Positions 36,704-47,619 of a stretch of DNA of 64,000 nucleotides are shown piece after piece. Source of the stretch: Peribacillus frigoritolerans (lineage in GTDB: Bacteria > Bacillota > Bacilli > Bacillales > DSM-1321); NCBI RefSeq assembly GCF_040250305.1, contig NZ_CP158190.1, positions 5,488,001-5,552,000 of the forward strand, written 5' to 3'. A program made the translations under genes and the position numbers. A model generated the notes under the pieces. That model made no database searches, was not told the DNA's origin, and worked only from the letters and a program-made list of their open reading frames with translations. Every line of letters starts with the position of its first letter. Position 1 is the first letter of the stretch.

Positions 36704-37153
36704 CTAACTTCTCAATCTTAACTTCCTTCTATTGTACTTAGTTACTAACTGGTTCATGACTTCTGCAAAGATCAGCCCCATCGCAATGGCACCAGCGAGC
36801 ATGAAGACCTTGGCCGCCAGCTGAACGGCGACATAGAAATCATTTCCGACAAAATGCTTCATCGCATCATATGACAAACCTCCGGGCACAAGGGGAATGA
36901 TTCCCGATACATTGAAAATCGTGATCGGAGTTTTATACCTTTTAGCAAAATACTGGCTGATAACCGCAACGATAAATGCAGCCGCTAAAGTTGCAATGAT
37001 GCTGTTTATCTCATTTTCAACCAAAGCAAAGTATAAGACCCACCCCAACATCCCTACGAAACCACATTGAAACAATGAATTTTTTGGTACATTGAAGATG
37101 ACTCCAAAGGCGGCTGAGGCAATGAAACTTGTAATAAGCTGTGCAATCATCAT
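36704..37153 (-). CDS. Threonine/serine exporter family protein, C-terminal half type (ThrE_2/DUF3815)
   Basis: This protein of about 150 residues with four to five helices matches the C-terminal half of ThrE-like exporters, ending in GGLSYDAMKHFVGNDF and VQLAAKVFMLAGAIAMGLIFAEVM. I start it at ATG 37153 behind GGGGAGG, with ATG 37150 next to it. It follows the DUF1212 partner after 16 bases, and the two should assemble into one exporter of threonine and serine, as YjjB with YjjP. Confidence 0.85.
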   Translation of the reverse strand: MMIAQLITSFIASAAFGVIFNVPKNSLFQCGFVGMLGWVLYFALVENEINSIIATLAAAFIVAVISQYFAKRYKTPITIFNVSGIIPLVPGGLSYDAMKHFVGNDFYVAVQLAAKVFMLAGAIAMGLIFAEVMNQLVTKYNRRKLRLRS

Positions 37154-37169
37154 TCTTCCTCCCCTAAAA

Positions 37170-37925
37170 TCACAAGAAAACAAACGCAGCCGATATTCCT
37201 GCCCCAATGGCTAAAGCAGTCAAACCTGCATCCGCACCCTTGGATAGACCCGAAACCAAATGCCCTGCAATTAAATCCCTGGCCGCATTCGTAATTAACA
37301 GCCCTGGCACAAGCGGCATCACCGCTCCAATGATTATCGTGTCCAAATGACTTCCAACTCCAATCTGGACAAAGAATATAGCTACTAACCCTACGACTAA
37401 AGAGGCGATGAATTCAGCAAAAAAACGAACTTCCAGTAACCAGTGCAAATAAAGCAGGCATGAGAATCCCATTGCTCCAGCTATACAGGACCAGATGAAA
37501 TCATTCCACTGTCCTTGAAACATGATTAAAAAGCAGCCGCTCGCTATAAATGCAGCAAAGACCTGTACCCACATGGGATAGCCCATCCCGGCCTTTTCGA
37601 TTTGCTTTAACCGTAAATATGCTTCCTCCGGTGTCATTTCCTTGCTGGAAATGCTTCGGGATATACTATTAACCAGCGTCACTTTATGTAAATCTGTAGA
37701 TCGTTGGGAAACTCTGATTAATTTTGAAGCCGGGTGCATACCATCCAGCGAAAAAATAATTCCTGTAGGGGTCGAAAAACTGTGTGATTCACCGCACCCA
37801 AACGCTGCAGCGATCCTAACCATCGTATCTTCCACCCTTGATGTTTCCGCTCCGTTCTGAAGCATGATTTTCCCCGCAAGTAAACATACATCTATAATTT
37901 CATTGTATGGTAAACGATCATCCAT
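37170..37925 (-). CDS. Threonine/serine exporter family protein, N-terminal half type (ThrE/DUF1212)
   Basis: This protein of about 251 residues begins with a soluble part containing CLLAGKIMLQNGAETSRVED, the DUF1212 signature with NGAExxRVED, and FSTPTGIIFSL, followed by about five helices including VMPLVPGLLITNAARDLIAG. The ATG at 37925 follows GGAGAGGATAAA. The ATG at 38012 lacks a ribosome site. With its partner it replaces the single-chain ThrE of actinobacteria. Confidence 0.87.
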   Translation of the reverse strand: MDDRLPYNEIIDVCLLAGKIMLQNGAETSRVEDTMVRIAAAFGCGESHSFSTPTGIIFSLDGMHPASKLIRVSQRSTDLHKVTLVNSISRSISSKEMTPEEAYLRLKQIEKAGMGYPMWVQVFAAFIASGCFLIMFQGQWNDFIWSCIAGAMGFSCLLYLHWLLEVRFFAEFIASLVVGLVAIFFVQIGVGSHLDTIIIGAVMPLVPGLLITNAARDLIAGHLVSGLSKGADAGLTALAIGAGISAAFVFL

Positions 37926-38156
37926 TTTATCCTCTCCATCACTTCCTGCATGAGTTTCTCTAAATAACAGATAACGATCAAACCAATTTAAATCCACCTC
38001 ATAATAGCCCAATTCCTGTGAAAAGGATATAAAAATATTAGCTATTTAATTTATCAATTCCATTAACCTTCACTACTATCTTCCTTAGTACCAGTATTCC
38101 CTTTATTTCCTGCCGAAACCGTTTAGTTGAAAGAAAATTCAATTATATCCATAATT

Positions 38157-38194
38157 AAAAGGAGTGCAGGAACGGTCACTGCATCCCCCTTTTC
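38157..38194 (-). terminator. Terminator after the alpha/beta hydrolase
   Basis: AAAAGGAGTGCAG and CTGCATCCCCCTTTT form an imperfect stem (38157-38194) about 14 bases after the hydrolase stop, with T residues on the minus strand. Confidence 0.65.
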
Positions 38195-38207
38195 CTATCC
38201 TGTACGA

Positions 38208-39014
38208 CTATACTCCCTTTTGAATGAAGCAATCCACTGTTTCATTAAACAAGTCGCTTTCTTCCATAAATGGACAATGGCAGCTATCTTCAAAGATTAC
38301 TAGTTTGGAATTCGGAATGTTTTTATGCAAATGTTCCCCTGCAGCTACAGGAATGACTTTTTCATGCCTTCCAAAACAGAGAAGTGTCGGAATATTGATT
38401 TCTGGCAAGAATTCACGATAGTCCACTATCGATTGGTCAAATAGAATGCTACTGGCGATGGATTCCGGCATTTTGGTCACTTCTCCAAGCATCCAGCTTG
38501 CATCCTCTGCCGATAATTCATTGTTGAACATGGAAGCAAGGAAGCTTTGCAAAAATGGGGAACGATTCGTTTGAATTTCAGTCATGAAGGCAATCAACGT
38601 GTCCATATCAAATGCGCCGATATTAAAATCGGGCCACTTGAAATCAGATGCCAATTCATCCACAATCACGGTTGAATGAATATTTTCCTCACCGAATTGC
38701 TTAAGATACTCCCAGACGACAAATGCCCCCATCGACCAGCCTACAAGTATGACATCCTTTAATCCCAGTTCACCTATGAACGCATGAAGATCTTTTGCAT
38801 AAACGGAGACCGTATTTCCGTAATGTACATGATTTGACTGGCCATGGCTTCTTAAATCAAGTAAGATCGTTCTATATTTTTCTGAAAAGTACGGAAGCTG
38901 CCTTTTAAAAAACCGGCTGCTCATCCACACACCATGGATAAAGATAATCGGTTTCCCCTGGCCCTTTTCTTCATAAAATAAGCGAACGCCTTCTTCCACC
39001 TCAATAAATGCCAT
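38208..39014 (-). CDS. Alpha/beta hydrolase
   Basis: This 268-residue hydrolase has the oxyanion region VIFIHGVWMSSRF near 24-36, nucleophile elbow VGWSMGAFV with Ser near 92, and catalytic His in DSCHCPFMEES near 245. The closest general type is the haloperoxidase/esterase group. The ATG at 39014 follows GGAGGGATAG. An ATG ten codons earlier has no ribosome site. Substrate unknown. It appears monocistronic and divergent from the dicarboxylate symporter gene. Confidence 0.85.
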   Translation of the reverse strand: MAFIEVEEGVRLFYEEKGQGKPIIFIHGVWMSSRFFKRQLPYFSEKYRTILLDLRSHGQSNHVHYGNTVSVYAKDLHAFIGELGLKDVILVGWSMGAFVVWEYLKQFGEENIHSTVIVDELASDFKWPDFNIGAFDMDTLIAFMTEIQTNRSPFLQSFLASMFNNELSAEDASWMLGEVTKMPESIASSILFDQSIVDYREFLPEINIPTLLCFGRHEKVIPVAAGEHLHKNIPNSKLVIFEDSCHCPFMEESDLFNETVDCFIQKGV

Positions 39015-39104
39015 TCTATCCCTCCTTCTTGATATTTTCATCATCCATTCCCCATTATTATTTATTGCATTTCTTCTTTTAACATTCCTTCCTATAAAAA
39101 TATA

Positions 39105-39133
39105 TTGTCAAACCTGATTTTAGAGTTGATAAT
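39105..39133 (+). promoter_or_regulatory. Sigma-A promoter of the dicarboxylate/amino-acid symporter
   Basis: TTGTCA (39105-39110) and GATAAT (39128-39133), 17 bases apart, 48 bases before the start codon. Confidence 0.6.
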
Positions 39134-39180
39134 GAAGTATATTTTTATTGATATCTTCATCCTGAAAGGACGGAATTTTA

Positions 39181-40449
39181 ATGAAGAGTTTTATCAAAAA
39201 CTATCGATCCTCTTTAATACTGCTCACTGCCATTATTATCGGCGGGATAGCGGGTGTGGTTTTCGGGGATAAAACCTCGGTCATACAGCCTCTAGGGGAC
39301 TTATTCTTAAATCTGATGTTCACGATCATCGTGCCATTGGTATTTTTCAGCATTGCTTCAGCTATTGCCAATATGAGCGGAATGAAGCGTCTCGGAAAAA
39401 TCATGGGAAGTATCGTTCTCGTATTCCTGACAACAGCCGCTTTGGCCGCCGTCATTGGATTTATTGGGACAACCATTGTCAATCCGTTGGAAGGCACAGA
39501 TACGACAGCCATTAAAGAACTGATGGAAAACAGTTCCCCTGAAGAGACCATCGAAGAAGTATCTTTCTTCAGTCAACTGGTCAGCACTGTAACCGTTTCC
39601 GATTTCCCAGAACTGTTCTCCAGAAGCAATATGCTTCAGCTTATCGTTTTCTCAGTACTAATCGGACTTTCCACTGCACTGGTCGGTGAGAAAGCAAGAC
39701 CGATTACTGAGTTTTTGACAGCGGGTACAGCTGTCATGATGAAGGTCGTCAAAATCGTGATGTACTATGCTCCAATTGGACTTGGTGCTTATTTTGCGGC
39801 GATTATCGGGCAGCTTGGGCCGCAGATTTTAGAAGGCTATGCCCGCACTTTCATTCTTTATCTAGTCTTGGCCTTGATTTATTATTTCGGCTTTTTCACT
39901 TTGTATGCCTTTATCGCAGGCGGGAAAGATGGAGTTAAACTATTTTGGAAAAATGCCCTGACACCATCCATTACAGCGATCGCCACTTGTTCAAGTGCCG
40001 CTTCCATTCCAGTCAATCTGGAATCAGTCAAGAAAATGGGCGTGCCTAAGGATATAGCAGAGACTGTCATCCCACTCGGAGCCAACACCCATAAAGATGG
40101 TTCAGTATTCGGCGGGGTATTGAAAATCGTTTTCCTATTCAGCTTATTTGGAAAGGATATGACAAGCATTTCAAGCATTTTAAGTATACTAGCTGTTGCC
40201 TTTTTGGTTGGAGCTGTTATGGGTGCCATTCCTGGGGGCGGCATGATTGGGGAAATGCTGATTCTTAGTGTATTCGGCTTCCCTGTGGAAGTCCTGCCGA
40301 TCATTGCCGTTATATCCACGATCATCGATGCTCCCGCTACACTGCTTAACTCAACAGGAAACACGGTCTGTGCCATGCTTGTCACAAGGCTTGTTGAGGG
40401 GAAAAACTGGTTAAAACAAGCATTCGTTAAAGAAAATTCAGCCGTATGA
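39181..40449 (+). CDS. Dicarboxylate/amino acid:cation symporter (DAACS family)
   Basis: This 422-residue symporter has the DAACS landmarks: the Ser-rich re-entrant loop ATCSSAASIPVNLES near 266-280, LGANTHKDGSVFGG near 299-312, a PGGGMIGEML loop near 348-357, and DAPATLLNSTGNTVCAMLVTR near 384-404. Members move glutamate, aspartate, serine or C4-dicarboxylates with Na+ or H+. The start ATG 39181 follows GAAAGGACGG. Flanked by its own promoter and a perfect terminator. Confidence 0.88.
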   Translation: MKSFIKNYRSSLILLTAIIIGGIAGVVFGDKTSVIQPLGDLFLNLMFTIIVPLVFFSIASAIANMSGMKRLGKIMGSIVLVFLTTAALAAVIGFIGTTIVNPLEGTDTTAIKELMENSSPEETIEEVSFFSQLVSTVTVSDFPELFSRSNMLQLIVFSVLIGLSTALVGEKARPITEFLTAGTAVMMKVVKIVMYYAPIGLGAYFAAIIGQLGPQILEGYARTFILYLVLALIYYFGFFTLYAFIAGGKDGVKLFWKNALTPSITAIATCSSAASIPVNLESVKKMGVPKDIAETVIPLGANTHKDGSVFGGVLKIVFLFSLFGKDMTSISSILSILAVAFLVGAVMGAIPGGGMIGEMLILSVFGFPVEVLPIIAVISTIIDAPATLLNSTGNTVCAMLVTRLVEGKNWLKQAFVKENSAV

Positions 40450-40455
40450 TTCTTA

Positions 40456-40498
40456 TAACTAAACTGGCTCCTGGTTAAAACAGGAGCCAGTTTAGTTA
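40456..40498. terminator. Terminator of the dicarboxylate/amino-acid symporter
   Basis: An 18-bp perfect inverted repeat (40456-40473 with 40481-40498) around GTTAAAA. A similar core, CTGGCTC/GAGCCAG, recurs in the hairpin at 52897-52922. Confidence 0.9.
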
Positions 40499-40584
40499 TT
40501 TTCACGACTTTCCTTCAAACAGTTCTTTAATTGACAGGGGTTCCATATCCTTGCATAGAATTAAAGATATAAGGAGGGAAATGA

Positions 40585-41256
40585 ATGTTAATGAAATGCT
40601 TACCTGCCGCAATCACTATCACGGGGCTATTATATATTTTCTTTATACCGGAAGAGCCTTTAATGATTAAAATCATGTTCAAGGTACTCCCCATGTTATT
40701 GATTTTGCTCTATGCCTGCACAACTGTGGGAAGACGGAATCGTTACCAATCCTTAATACTTCTTGGTTTATTCTTTTGCATGCTTGGAGATGGTTTGTTA
40801 ATCTGGTTCGTCATCGGGCTTTCCGCCTTCTTGATCGGCCACCTTTTCTATATTTCAGCATTCTTTAGACTATGGAGCTTTTCATGGCTTCGATTTGCGA
40901 CGATTGTTCCGATTTGCATTTACTCCACTTGGATTGGCCGTGAAATTGTACATTCTTTAATTGAAAAAGGTGAACATAACCTCATCATCCCTGTAATCTG
41001 TTATATAACGGTCATCTCCCTCATGGGCTGGGCGGCTTTTATGACCGGAAATACGGCCGCAATCATCGGCGGGGTCCTGTTCGTGATTTCCGACTCCATT
41101 TTATCTTGGAACAAATTTATCGATGATGTTGCCTATTCTGGTCCACTGATCATGCTTACCTACTATGCAGCCCAGTTTTGCATCGCTAACAGCATTCGCA
41201 TGAAACCTTCTTTTCATTTATCGAAAGGTTTGAAAAGTGAACGGCCAAACCTTTGA
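40585..41256 (+). CDS. YhhN family protein, lysoplasmalogenase-like
   Basis: This 223-residue membrane protein with about eight helices matches the YhhN/TMEM86 family. Conserved spots are the early LYACTTVGRRNRYQ, FFCMLGDGLL and GGVLFVISDSILSWNKF, where Asp residues are thought to be catalytic. Family members hydrolyse the vinyl-ether bond of lysoplasmalogens in animals. In aerobic Bacilli, which lack plasmalogens, the true role is unclear. ATG 40585 follows AAGGAGGG. Confidence 0.85.
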   Translation: MLMKCLPAAITITGLLYIFFIPEEPLMIKIMFKVLPMLLILLYACTTVGRRNRYQSLILLGLFFCMLGDGLLIWFVIGLSAFLIGHLFYISAFFRLWSFSWLRFATIVPICIYSTWIGREIVHSLIEKGEHNLIIPVICYITVISLMGWAAFMTGNTAAIIGGVLFVISDSILSWNKFIDDVAYSGPLIMLTYYAAQFCIANSIRMKPSFHLSKGLKSERPNL

Positions 41257-41303
41257 TTTCCGAATATCCGTTCGTTTCACATGAAACAATTTTATTACAA
41301 AAA

Positions 41304-41340
41304 AAGGCGTTCACAGTTCTGCTTGAACTGTGGACGCCTT
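41304..41340. terminator. Bidirectional terminator between YhhN and methyltransferase genes
   Basis: AAGGCGTTCACAGTTC (41304-41319) pairs with GAACTGTGGACGCCTT (41325-41340), with one mismatch, A residues before and T residues after. Confidence 0.88.
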
Positions 41341-41343
41341 TTC

Positions 41344-42543
41344 TTATCCTTTAATTTTCTTAATGAAGACCACCTTTAAATAATTCCCTTCCTTATACTC
41401 AGGAATTGTTTTAAAATCAGCCGGTAATGAGAATTGTTCCATGATTTCATACTTTCCATTCATTTCCTTGAAAGCAACATCAATGAAGTTCTTGAATTTT
41501 TTCATGTCGAACGTACTGCAATTAGTTGAGGCGATAATGACCCCATTGTCTTCCGTAATGGAAATGGTATCCTTCAATAGATTTGTGTAGTCTTTTCCGG
41601 CACTGAAAGTAAACTTCTTCGATTTGGCAAAGCTGGGCGGATCGAGGATGACCATTTCAAATTTCAAAGCCTTCTTCACTGCATATTTAAAATACTTGAA
41701 AACATCCATCACCACGATATTGTGGGCTTCGGGATCTATTTCATTCACACTGAACTGCTCGATCGTCTTTGGTAAACTGCGATTCGCCAGGTCGACACTC
41801 GTTGTTTTAACAGCACCGCCTAAAGCGGCAAACACGGAGAATGCCCCAGTATAGGAGAACATATTCAACACGGTTTTCCCTTTGGCGTATTCATCCCGGA
41901 TTTTCCTTCTGACATCGCGTTGATCAAGGAAGACACCGACCATTGCCCCATCATTCAGATAAACAGCGAAATGGACTCCATTCTCTTTTACAAGAAGCGG
42001 AAATGCCGGCTGTTCGCCCATGACAAAATCGTCTTCATCCACGTACTGCCCCTTTGTATCAAAGCGTTTCTTCTGATAAATCGATTTGACCTCGACCGTT
42101 TCCTGCAATGCCTTAATGATGTAGTCCTTAAAGGAATATATTCCTTTGCTATACCAGCTAATGACATAGTGACCATCATAATGATCAATGATTAAACCGC
42201 CAATTCCATCCCCTTCCCCATTAAACAAGCGGAAAGCTGTAGTCTCCCCATCTTCAAAAAAAGACTTTCGGAATTCATAGGCTGCCTGGATTTTGCCGTT
42301 AAAGAAGGATTGATCGATCTTTTCATTTTCTCTTCGGGTCAATATCCAGCCATAGCCCTTATTCTGTATACCATAATATCCTTTTGCCAGAAAGCGGTTG
42401 TTCTCATCCACCAAGCGCACCAAGGCCCCCTCTTCCTGAAGGTCATTAAGATTGGCTATCGACTCTTTTACAATCAAGGGAAAACCCTTGCTGATTTTAC
42501 TTACGAACTTAGCTTTCACTTTTATATCTATTTCTTTTCCCAT
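41344..42543 (-). CDS. RlmI-like class I rRNA methyltransferase with PUA domain
   Basis: This 399-residue enzyme has an N-terminal PUA RNA-binding domain, a central EEHAD-like region (FRLFNGEGDGIGGLIIDHYD), and a SAM-binding Rossmann domain with LNMFSYTGAFSVFAALGGA and motif IV ILDPPSFAKSKK. This layout belongs to the RlmI/RlmK/YwbD group that makes m5C in 23S rRNA. The ATG at 42543 is preceded by only a weak ribosome site. Transcribed alone, between two terminators. Confidence 0.88.
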   Translation of the reverse strand: MGKEIDIKVKAKFVSKISKGFPLIVKESIANLNDLQEEGALVRLVDENNRFLAKGYYGIQNKGYGWILTRRENEKIDQSFFNGKIQAAYEFRKSFFEDGETTAFRLFNGEGDGIGGLIIDHYDGHYVISWYSKGIYSFKDYIIKALQETVEVKSIYQKKRFDTKGQYVDEDDFVMGEQPAFPLLVKENGVHFAVYLNDGAMVGVFLDQRDVRRKIRDEYAKGKTVLNMFSYTGAFSVFAALGGAVKTTSVDLANRSLPKTIEQFSVNEIDPEAHNIVVMDVFKYFKYAVKKALKFEMVILDPPSFAKSKKFTFSAGKDYTNLLKDTISITEDNGVIIASTNCSTFDMKKFKNFIDVAFKEMNGKYEIMEQFSLPADFKTIPEYKEGNYLKVVFIKKIKG

Positions 42544-42606
42544 CTATATCATCCTATCTTTGCAAATGCTTTCCTCCCCATTTTACCCTAATCCCCTTAT
42601 AAATAA

Positions 42607-42638
42607 AAACCAGCCCGGTTCCTTAACCTGGCTGGTTT
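42607..42638 (-). terminator. Terminator of the PfoR-like gene
   Basis: AAACCAGCCCGGTT and AACCTGGCTGGTTT (42607-42620 and 42625-42638) form a stem with T-rich sequence on the minus strand, 15 bases past the PfoR-like stop. Confidence 0.85.
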
Positions 42639-42653
42639 CCAAGAAAACTTTGA

Positions 42654-43676
42654 TTATGAAACTTCCAAATGAAGATCGCCTGGCTTAACTTTACCCATCA
42701 TCTTCAATACGCGATGTAAGGCAAGTGTGATCACAGCTGGCAATACCATACCCACTGCCACATAAACCAAGAACGTGTATAACCCCTGACCGGTTATGAT
42801 GGCAATCGGGGCAATCATTGAACTTAACCCCATGCCTCCAAGCTCATACGGCACTTGAAAATCGAATGCCAAGGTAGCGATAGGCGCACAGATGATTGCC
42901 GCCACAAAAGGCGGAATTACATATAATGGCTTTTTGATCAAGTTAGGAAATTGAACTTTGGGCGTAACGACCATCTGTGCCAGGAACCCGCCCATATCAT
43001 TATCTTTATAAGACATGACAGTGAACCCGACAAACTGAACGGTACATCCGATTAGAGCTGCAGCACTGGAAACGGGATCTAATTGGAGGGCGATCGCCAG
43101 TGCAGCGGAAGACGCCGGTGTCATCAATAAAATGCTCCATACCAAGGCTATGACCATGGAACCGATTAAGGGAGAACCCTCGACCGCGGCCGTGGTTTGA
43201 CTGCTTATCCATGTTAGGAGCGGAGTGGTGACAAGAGCCAGGCCATATCCCGAAACTCCACCGACAAGAACTGCTCCCATTGGGATGGCCATGATGTCCA
43301 ACTTCGTTTTGCCGATTATGCGCTTACCTATATATGTTGCAATCACTGCTGCCAAGACAGCACTTAGCGGCTGACCCGTAACAATCGTGAAGGCACCCTC
43401 AGCAGTTTTGTGAATGGCAGCACCTCCAACAGCACTTGAAGCCATGGCGCTAAAGATAATTAATGAATTTCCTCCTAGCTGATATGCGATTCCTGCTCCT
43501 AAAGCTGGTGCCAGCAAGACCTTTGCGGCCCCGCCTATTGCCAGGAAGACCTCCCAGCCTAAATATCCCCCTATGGATTCAAACAATAACCCGATCCCTA
43601 ATGTAACCAAAACAGCATTGGCTATCCCTGTTGATGCCTTGTACATTCGATCGCTGATGTATTCTTTCCTGCTCAC
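42654..43676 (-). CDS. PfoR-like PTS EIIC-type membrane protein
   Basis: This 340-residue protein has about nine helices and matches the PTS_EIIC_2/PfoR family, with IGGAAKVLLAPALGAGIAYQLGG, MAIPMGAVLVGGVSGYGLAL and MTPASSAALAIALQLDP. These proteins resemble sugar-specific PTS membrane subunits but usually occur without EIIA and EIIB neighbours, as here, and their substrate is unknown. GTG 43676 is the start, behind GGAGTGGAG. A cre-like box lies about 180 bases upstream. Confidence 0.82.
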   Translation of the reverse strand: MSRKEYISDRMYKASTGIANAVLVTLGIGLLFESIGGYLGWEVFLAIGGAAKVLLAPALGAGIAYQLGGNSLIIFSAMASSAVGGAAIHKTAEGAFTIVTGQPLSAVLAAVIATYIGKRIIGKTKLDIMAIPMGAVLVGGVSGYGLALVTTPLLTWISSQTTAAVEGSPLIGSMVIALVWSILLMTPASSAALAIALQLDPVSSAAALIGCTVQFVGFTVMSYKDNDMGGFLAQMVVTPKVQFPNLIKKPLYVIPPFVAAIICAPIATLAFDFQVPYELGGMGLSSMIAPIAIITGQGLYTFLVYVAVGMVLPAVITLALHRVLKMMGKVKPGDLHLEVS

Positions 43677-44055
43677 TTTATCTCCACTCCTTATTAATTA
43701 TCAGAATATTCAATTTAGTAAAATCGAAAAAAAAATAAAGGTCTTCATTTAAAAAACCTATTAAGTATATCGTACCGCTACCTAAATGTCTGTTAATGTC
43801 TGTTCGTATAATAACATGAATTTTCTGATAATGTAAGTGATATTTTTATTCTAATAAAATAAAAGCGCTTTCAAAATATAAAGGTTTAACACATTACGAT
43901 CAAATAAAAGCTAATAATTTATTATTTTAAAATAAGTTATCCCCTTTTAAGGATGTCTACATGGAGCTATTTCGGTACATTTGCGTCAAAAAAAAGAACC
44001 CGATTAAGGATTCCCTCACTAGCTGGATTTATGACTTTTCTAATAAATACCCATC
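43677..44055. other. Noncoding spacer between PfoR-like and LysR genes
   Basis: About 380 bases without a supported gene. It holds a cre-like box at 43860-43873 and a short tandem repeat of AATGTCTGTT at about 43784-43803. The right part, where the LysR gene ends, has no clear hairpin terminator. Confidence 0.4.
43860..43873. promoter_or_regulatory. cre-like box (CcpA site candidate)
   Basis: TAAAAGCGCTTTCA matches the ideal symmetric cre TGAAAGCGCTTTCA at 13 of 14 positions. It is placed upstream of the PfoR-like PTS gene, which suggests glucose repression. Confidence 0.55.
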
Positions 44056-44961
44056 CTATTTTTGAAAACCTTCCAATTTTGCAAAAGTGTCCTTCAAATA
44101 TTGGTAAAACAATTTCTCCGTTGGCATCAGTTCCCTATCAGTCGGAACGATGACCCCTACAGCCCTGGTTACAGATGGATCCTCCAGCGGCAATTTAACC
44201 GTAAAACGCGGCAAGCTATCAATCAAGGAAATCTCAGGTATCAAGGTTATACCCAGACCTGCTGCCACCAGTCCTTTTATGGCATCAGTATCTTTCCCTT
44301 CAAATGCCACTTCCGGTTCAAAGCCATGCAATTTGCAAGCTTTCATAACGAGATCCCTTAAAACATAACCCTTTGGAGATAAGATGAACGGATTTCCTTG
44401 AAGCTCATTCAAGGATAATGATTTCTTTAGGGCCAAAGGATGGCTTTCTGGTAAAAGGGCAACTAAGTTCTCAATAAACAGCGTTTCACCTTTGATTTTC
44501 TTTTCATTCACCGGCAGCGGACCGATTAAGGCCATGTTAATGTTACCTTTAATCACAGAATCTATCAGGTAGCGATATGAACCTTGTTTCAATGTGAATT
44601 TCGCCTGCGGGTAACTTTCCCTGAAGTCGGAAATGGCCCTTGGCAATATATAAGAAGCTAAACTGCTGGGAAAGCCGATGCGGATTGTCCCTTTTTCCGG
44701 ATCCAGACTTTCAGCCATCTCACGCTTGGCACGATCGATAATATCCATAGCTTGTTCCATATGAGCTAAAAATGTATGTCCTATAGGCGTTAATCTAATC
44801 TTTCGGCCTTCCCTGATAAATAAGGGCACACCCAGCTCTTCTTCTAAATTGTATATTTGGCGACTGACAGCAGACTGGGCAACATGCAAATCCACTGCTG
44901 CTTCCGTCATATGTTCACGCTTTGCCACTTCAATGAAATACTCGATTTGTCTTAATTCCAA
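44056..44961 (-). CDS. LysR family regulator, GltC-like
   Basis: This 301-residue LysR-type regulator has a winged HTH at residues 4-60 (IEYFIEVAKREHMTEAAVDL, VAQSAVSRQI, EELGVPLFIREGR) and a periplasmic-binding-type effector domain. The N-terminus is very close to that of B. subtilis GltC, which links glutamate synthesis to 2-oxoglutarate. It is transcribed divergently from gdhA across a 157-base spacer, so gdhA is its likely target. ATG 44961 has AAAGAGGGAG upstream. Confidence 0.88.
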   Translation of the reverse strand: MELRQIEYFIEVAKREHMTEAAVDLHVAQSAVSRQIYNLEEELGVPLFIREGRKIRLTPIGHTFLAHMEQAMDIIDRAKREMAESLDPEKGTIRIGFPSSLASYILPRAISDFRESYPQAKFTLKQGSYRYLIDSVIKGNINMALIGPLPVNEKKIKGETLFIENLVALLPESHPLALKKSLSLNELQGNPFILSPKGYVLRDLVMKACKLHGFEPEVAFEGKDTDAIKGLVAAGLGITLIPEISLIDSLPRFTVKLPLEDPSVTRAVGVIVPTDRELMPTEKLFYQYLKDTFAKLEGFQK

Positions 44962-45103
44962 TCTAAGCTCCCTCTTTCATATCAAAACAGCATGTTATTT
45001 ATCTAATATTCAGATTGTTTATTTCTTTTTAAAATTATACCATGAAAGTATCATATAAAAACCGATAGACTTACCCTATTTAATATTTTATGTATTTATC
45101 TAA

Positions 45104-46501
<1,398 letters not shown>

Positions 46502-46518
46502 CAATCAGTTGATTTAGG

Positions 46519-46541
46519 AGGCGGTCCGACATGGGCCGCCT
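46519..46541 (+). terminator. Terminator of gdhA
   Basis: AGGCGGTCC and GGGCCGCCT (46519-46527 and 46533-46541) form a stem around GACAT, 18 bases after the gdhA stop. The T-tract is short (TTACTTTT). Confidence 0.7.
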
Positions 46542-46642
46542 TACTTTTGTAAAAGAATGATCTCACTTTCTCACCTCTCTCATTCATATCAATTCAAGCT
46601 GAATATCCACAATCAGATAACATCAACGGAATTAAAAAAGGA

Positions 46643-46663
46643 GTGCCGGAAAAGTTCCGGCAC
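46643..46663 (-). terminator. Terminator of the rbs operon
   Basis: GTGCCGGAA (46643-46651) and TTCCGGCAC (46655-46663) form a perfect stem with a run of T on the minus strand, about 20 bases beyond rbsB. Confidence 0.9.
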
Positions 46664-46683
46664 CCTCATTGTTTGTATGACAA

Positions 46684-47604
46684 TCATTCTTTGGTGACCA
46701 ATTTCAATGGAACGGATATTGTGTCATCCACTTTGTCGCCTTTTAAGATTTTTTCAGCCGCATTAACCGCTTCTTCACCGATAAGTGCCGGTTGTTGGGC
46801 GATTGTAGCATTTAGTTCACCGTTTTCAACTGCTTTCAATGCATCATCATTTCCGTCAAAACCAACTACGATGATGTCTTTTCCAGCTGCCTTGATTGCT
46901 TCAATGGCTCCTAGTGCCATTTCATCATTATGGGCGAATACCGCTTGGATGTCTTTATCGCCTTGCAGGATATTTTCCATGACGTTAAGCCCTTTTGTCC
47001 GGTCGAATTCCGCCGTTTGGCTTGTCAGGACATCTAACTGCTTGTCCGCAATATTGTGGAAACCTTTCCCGCGTTCACGAGTTGCAGATGCACCAGATAC
47101 CCCTTCAAGTTCCACTACTTTCGCTTTTTCGCCAAGCTCTTTAACTAGATATTCTGCAGCCATTTCCCCGCCAGCCACATTATCGGAAGCGATGAACGTT
47201 TCAATGTCACCTTCGTCTGAAGATCGGTCAATCGTGATAACGGGAATGCCCGCTTCATTAGCTGATTGAACGGCTGAAGATATTGCCGCAGAGTCAGTAG
47301 GATTCACAAGAAGGACATCAACCTTTTGAAGGATTAAATCTTCAATTCCGCTGATTTGTTTTGCCGTATCATCTTGGGCGTCAACAACTGTGACTTTCAT
47401 GCCTTTTTCTTTTGCTTCTTTTTCAATACCATCTTTTAAGGAAACGAAGAATGGATTGTTTAAAGTAGAGATGCTGACTCCGACTTTCACGTCTTTCATG
47501 GAGTCTTTCTTTTCTTTTTTATCATCTGTTAGACCAGAATCCATTGAACAGGCAGCCAAGACCATTAAAGAAAGAACCATGATGATCGATACTATTTTTT
47601 TCAT
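46684..47604 (-). CDS. rbsB: Ribose ABC transporter substrate-binding lipoprotein
   Basis: This 306-residue periplasmic-binding-type lipoprotein has a signal ending LMVLAAC at Cys 19. The sugar-binding domain has VGVSISTLNNPFFVSLKDGI, LLVNPTDSAAISSAVQSANE, GIPVITIDRSSDEGD and IVVGFDGNDDALKAV, all conserved in ribose binders. It is the last gene of the rbs operon, 15 bases after rbsC. Confidence 0.93.
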   Translation of the reverse strand: MKKIVSIIMVLSLMVLAACSMDSGLTDDKKEKKDSMKDVKVGVSISTLNNPFFVSLKDGIEKEAKEKGMKVTVVDAQDDTAKQISGIEDLILQKVDVLLVNPTDSAAISSAVQSANEAGIPVITIDRSSDEGDIETFIASDNVAGGEMAAEYLVKELGEKAKVVELEGVSGASATRERGKGFHNIADKQLDVLTSQTAEFDRTKGLNVMENILQGDKDIQAVFAHNDEMALGAIEAIKAAGKDIIVVGFDGNDDALKAVENGELNATIAQQPALIGEEAVNAAEKILKGDKVDDTISVPLKLVTKE

Positions 47605-47619
47605 TGATTACACCTCTTC

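Noticed and set aside
46643..47269. 208-codon frame antisense to rbsB
   Set aside because: rbsB on the opposite strand is an unambiguous gene. The antisense frame is Ser/Ala-rich, as expected from reverse reading.
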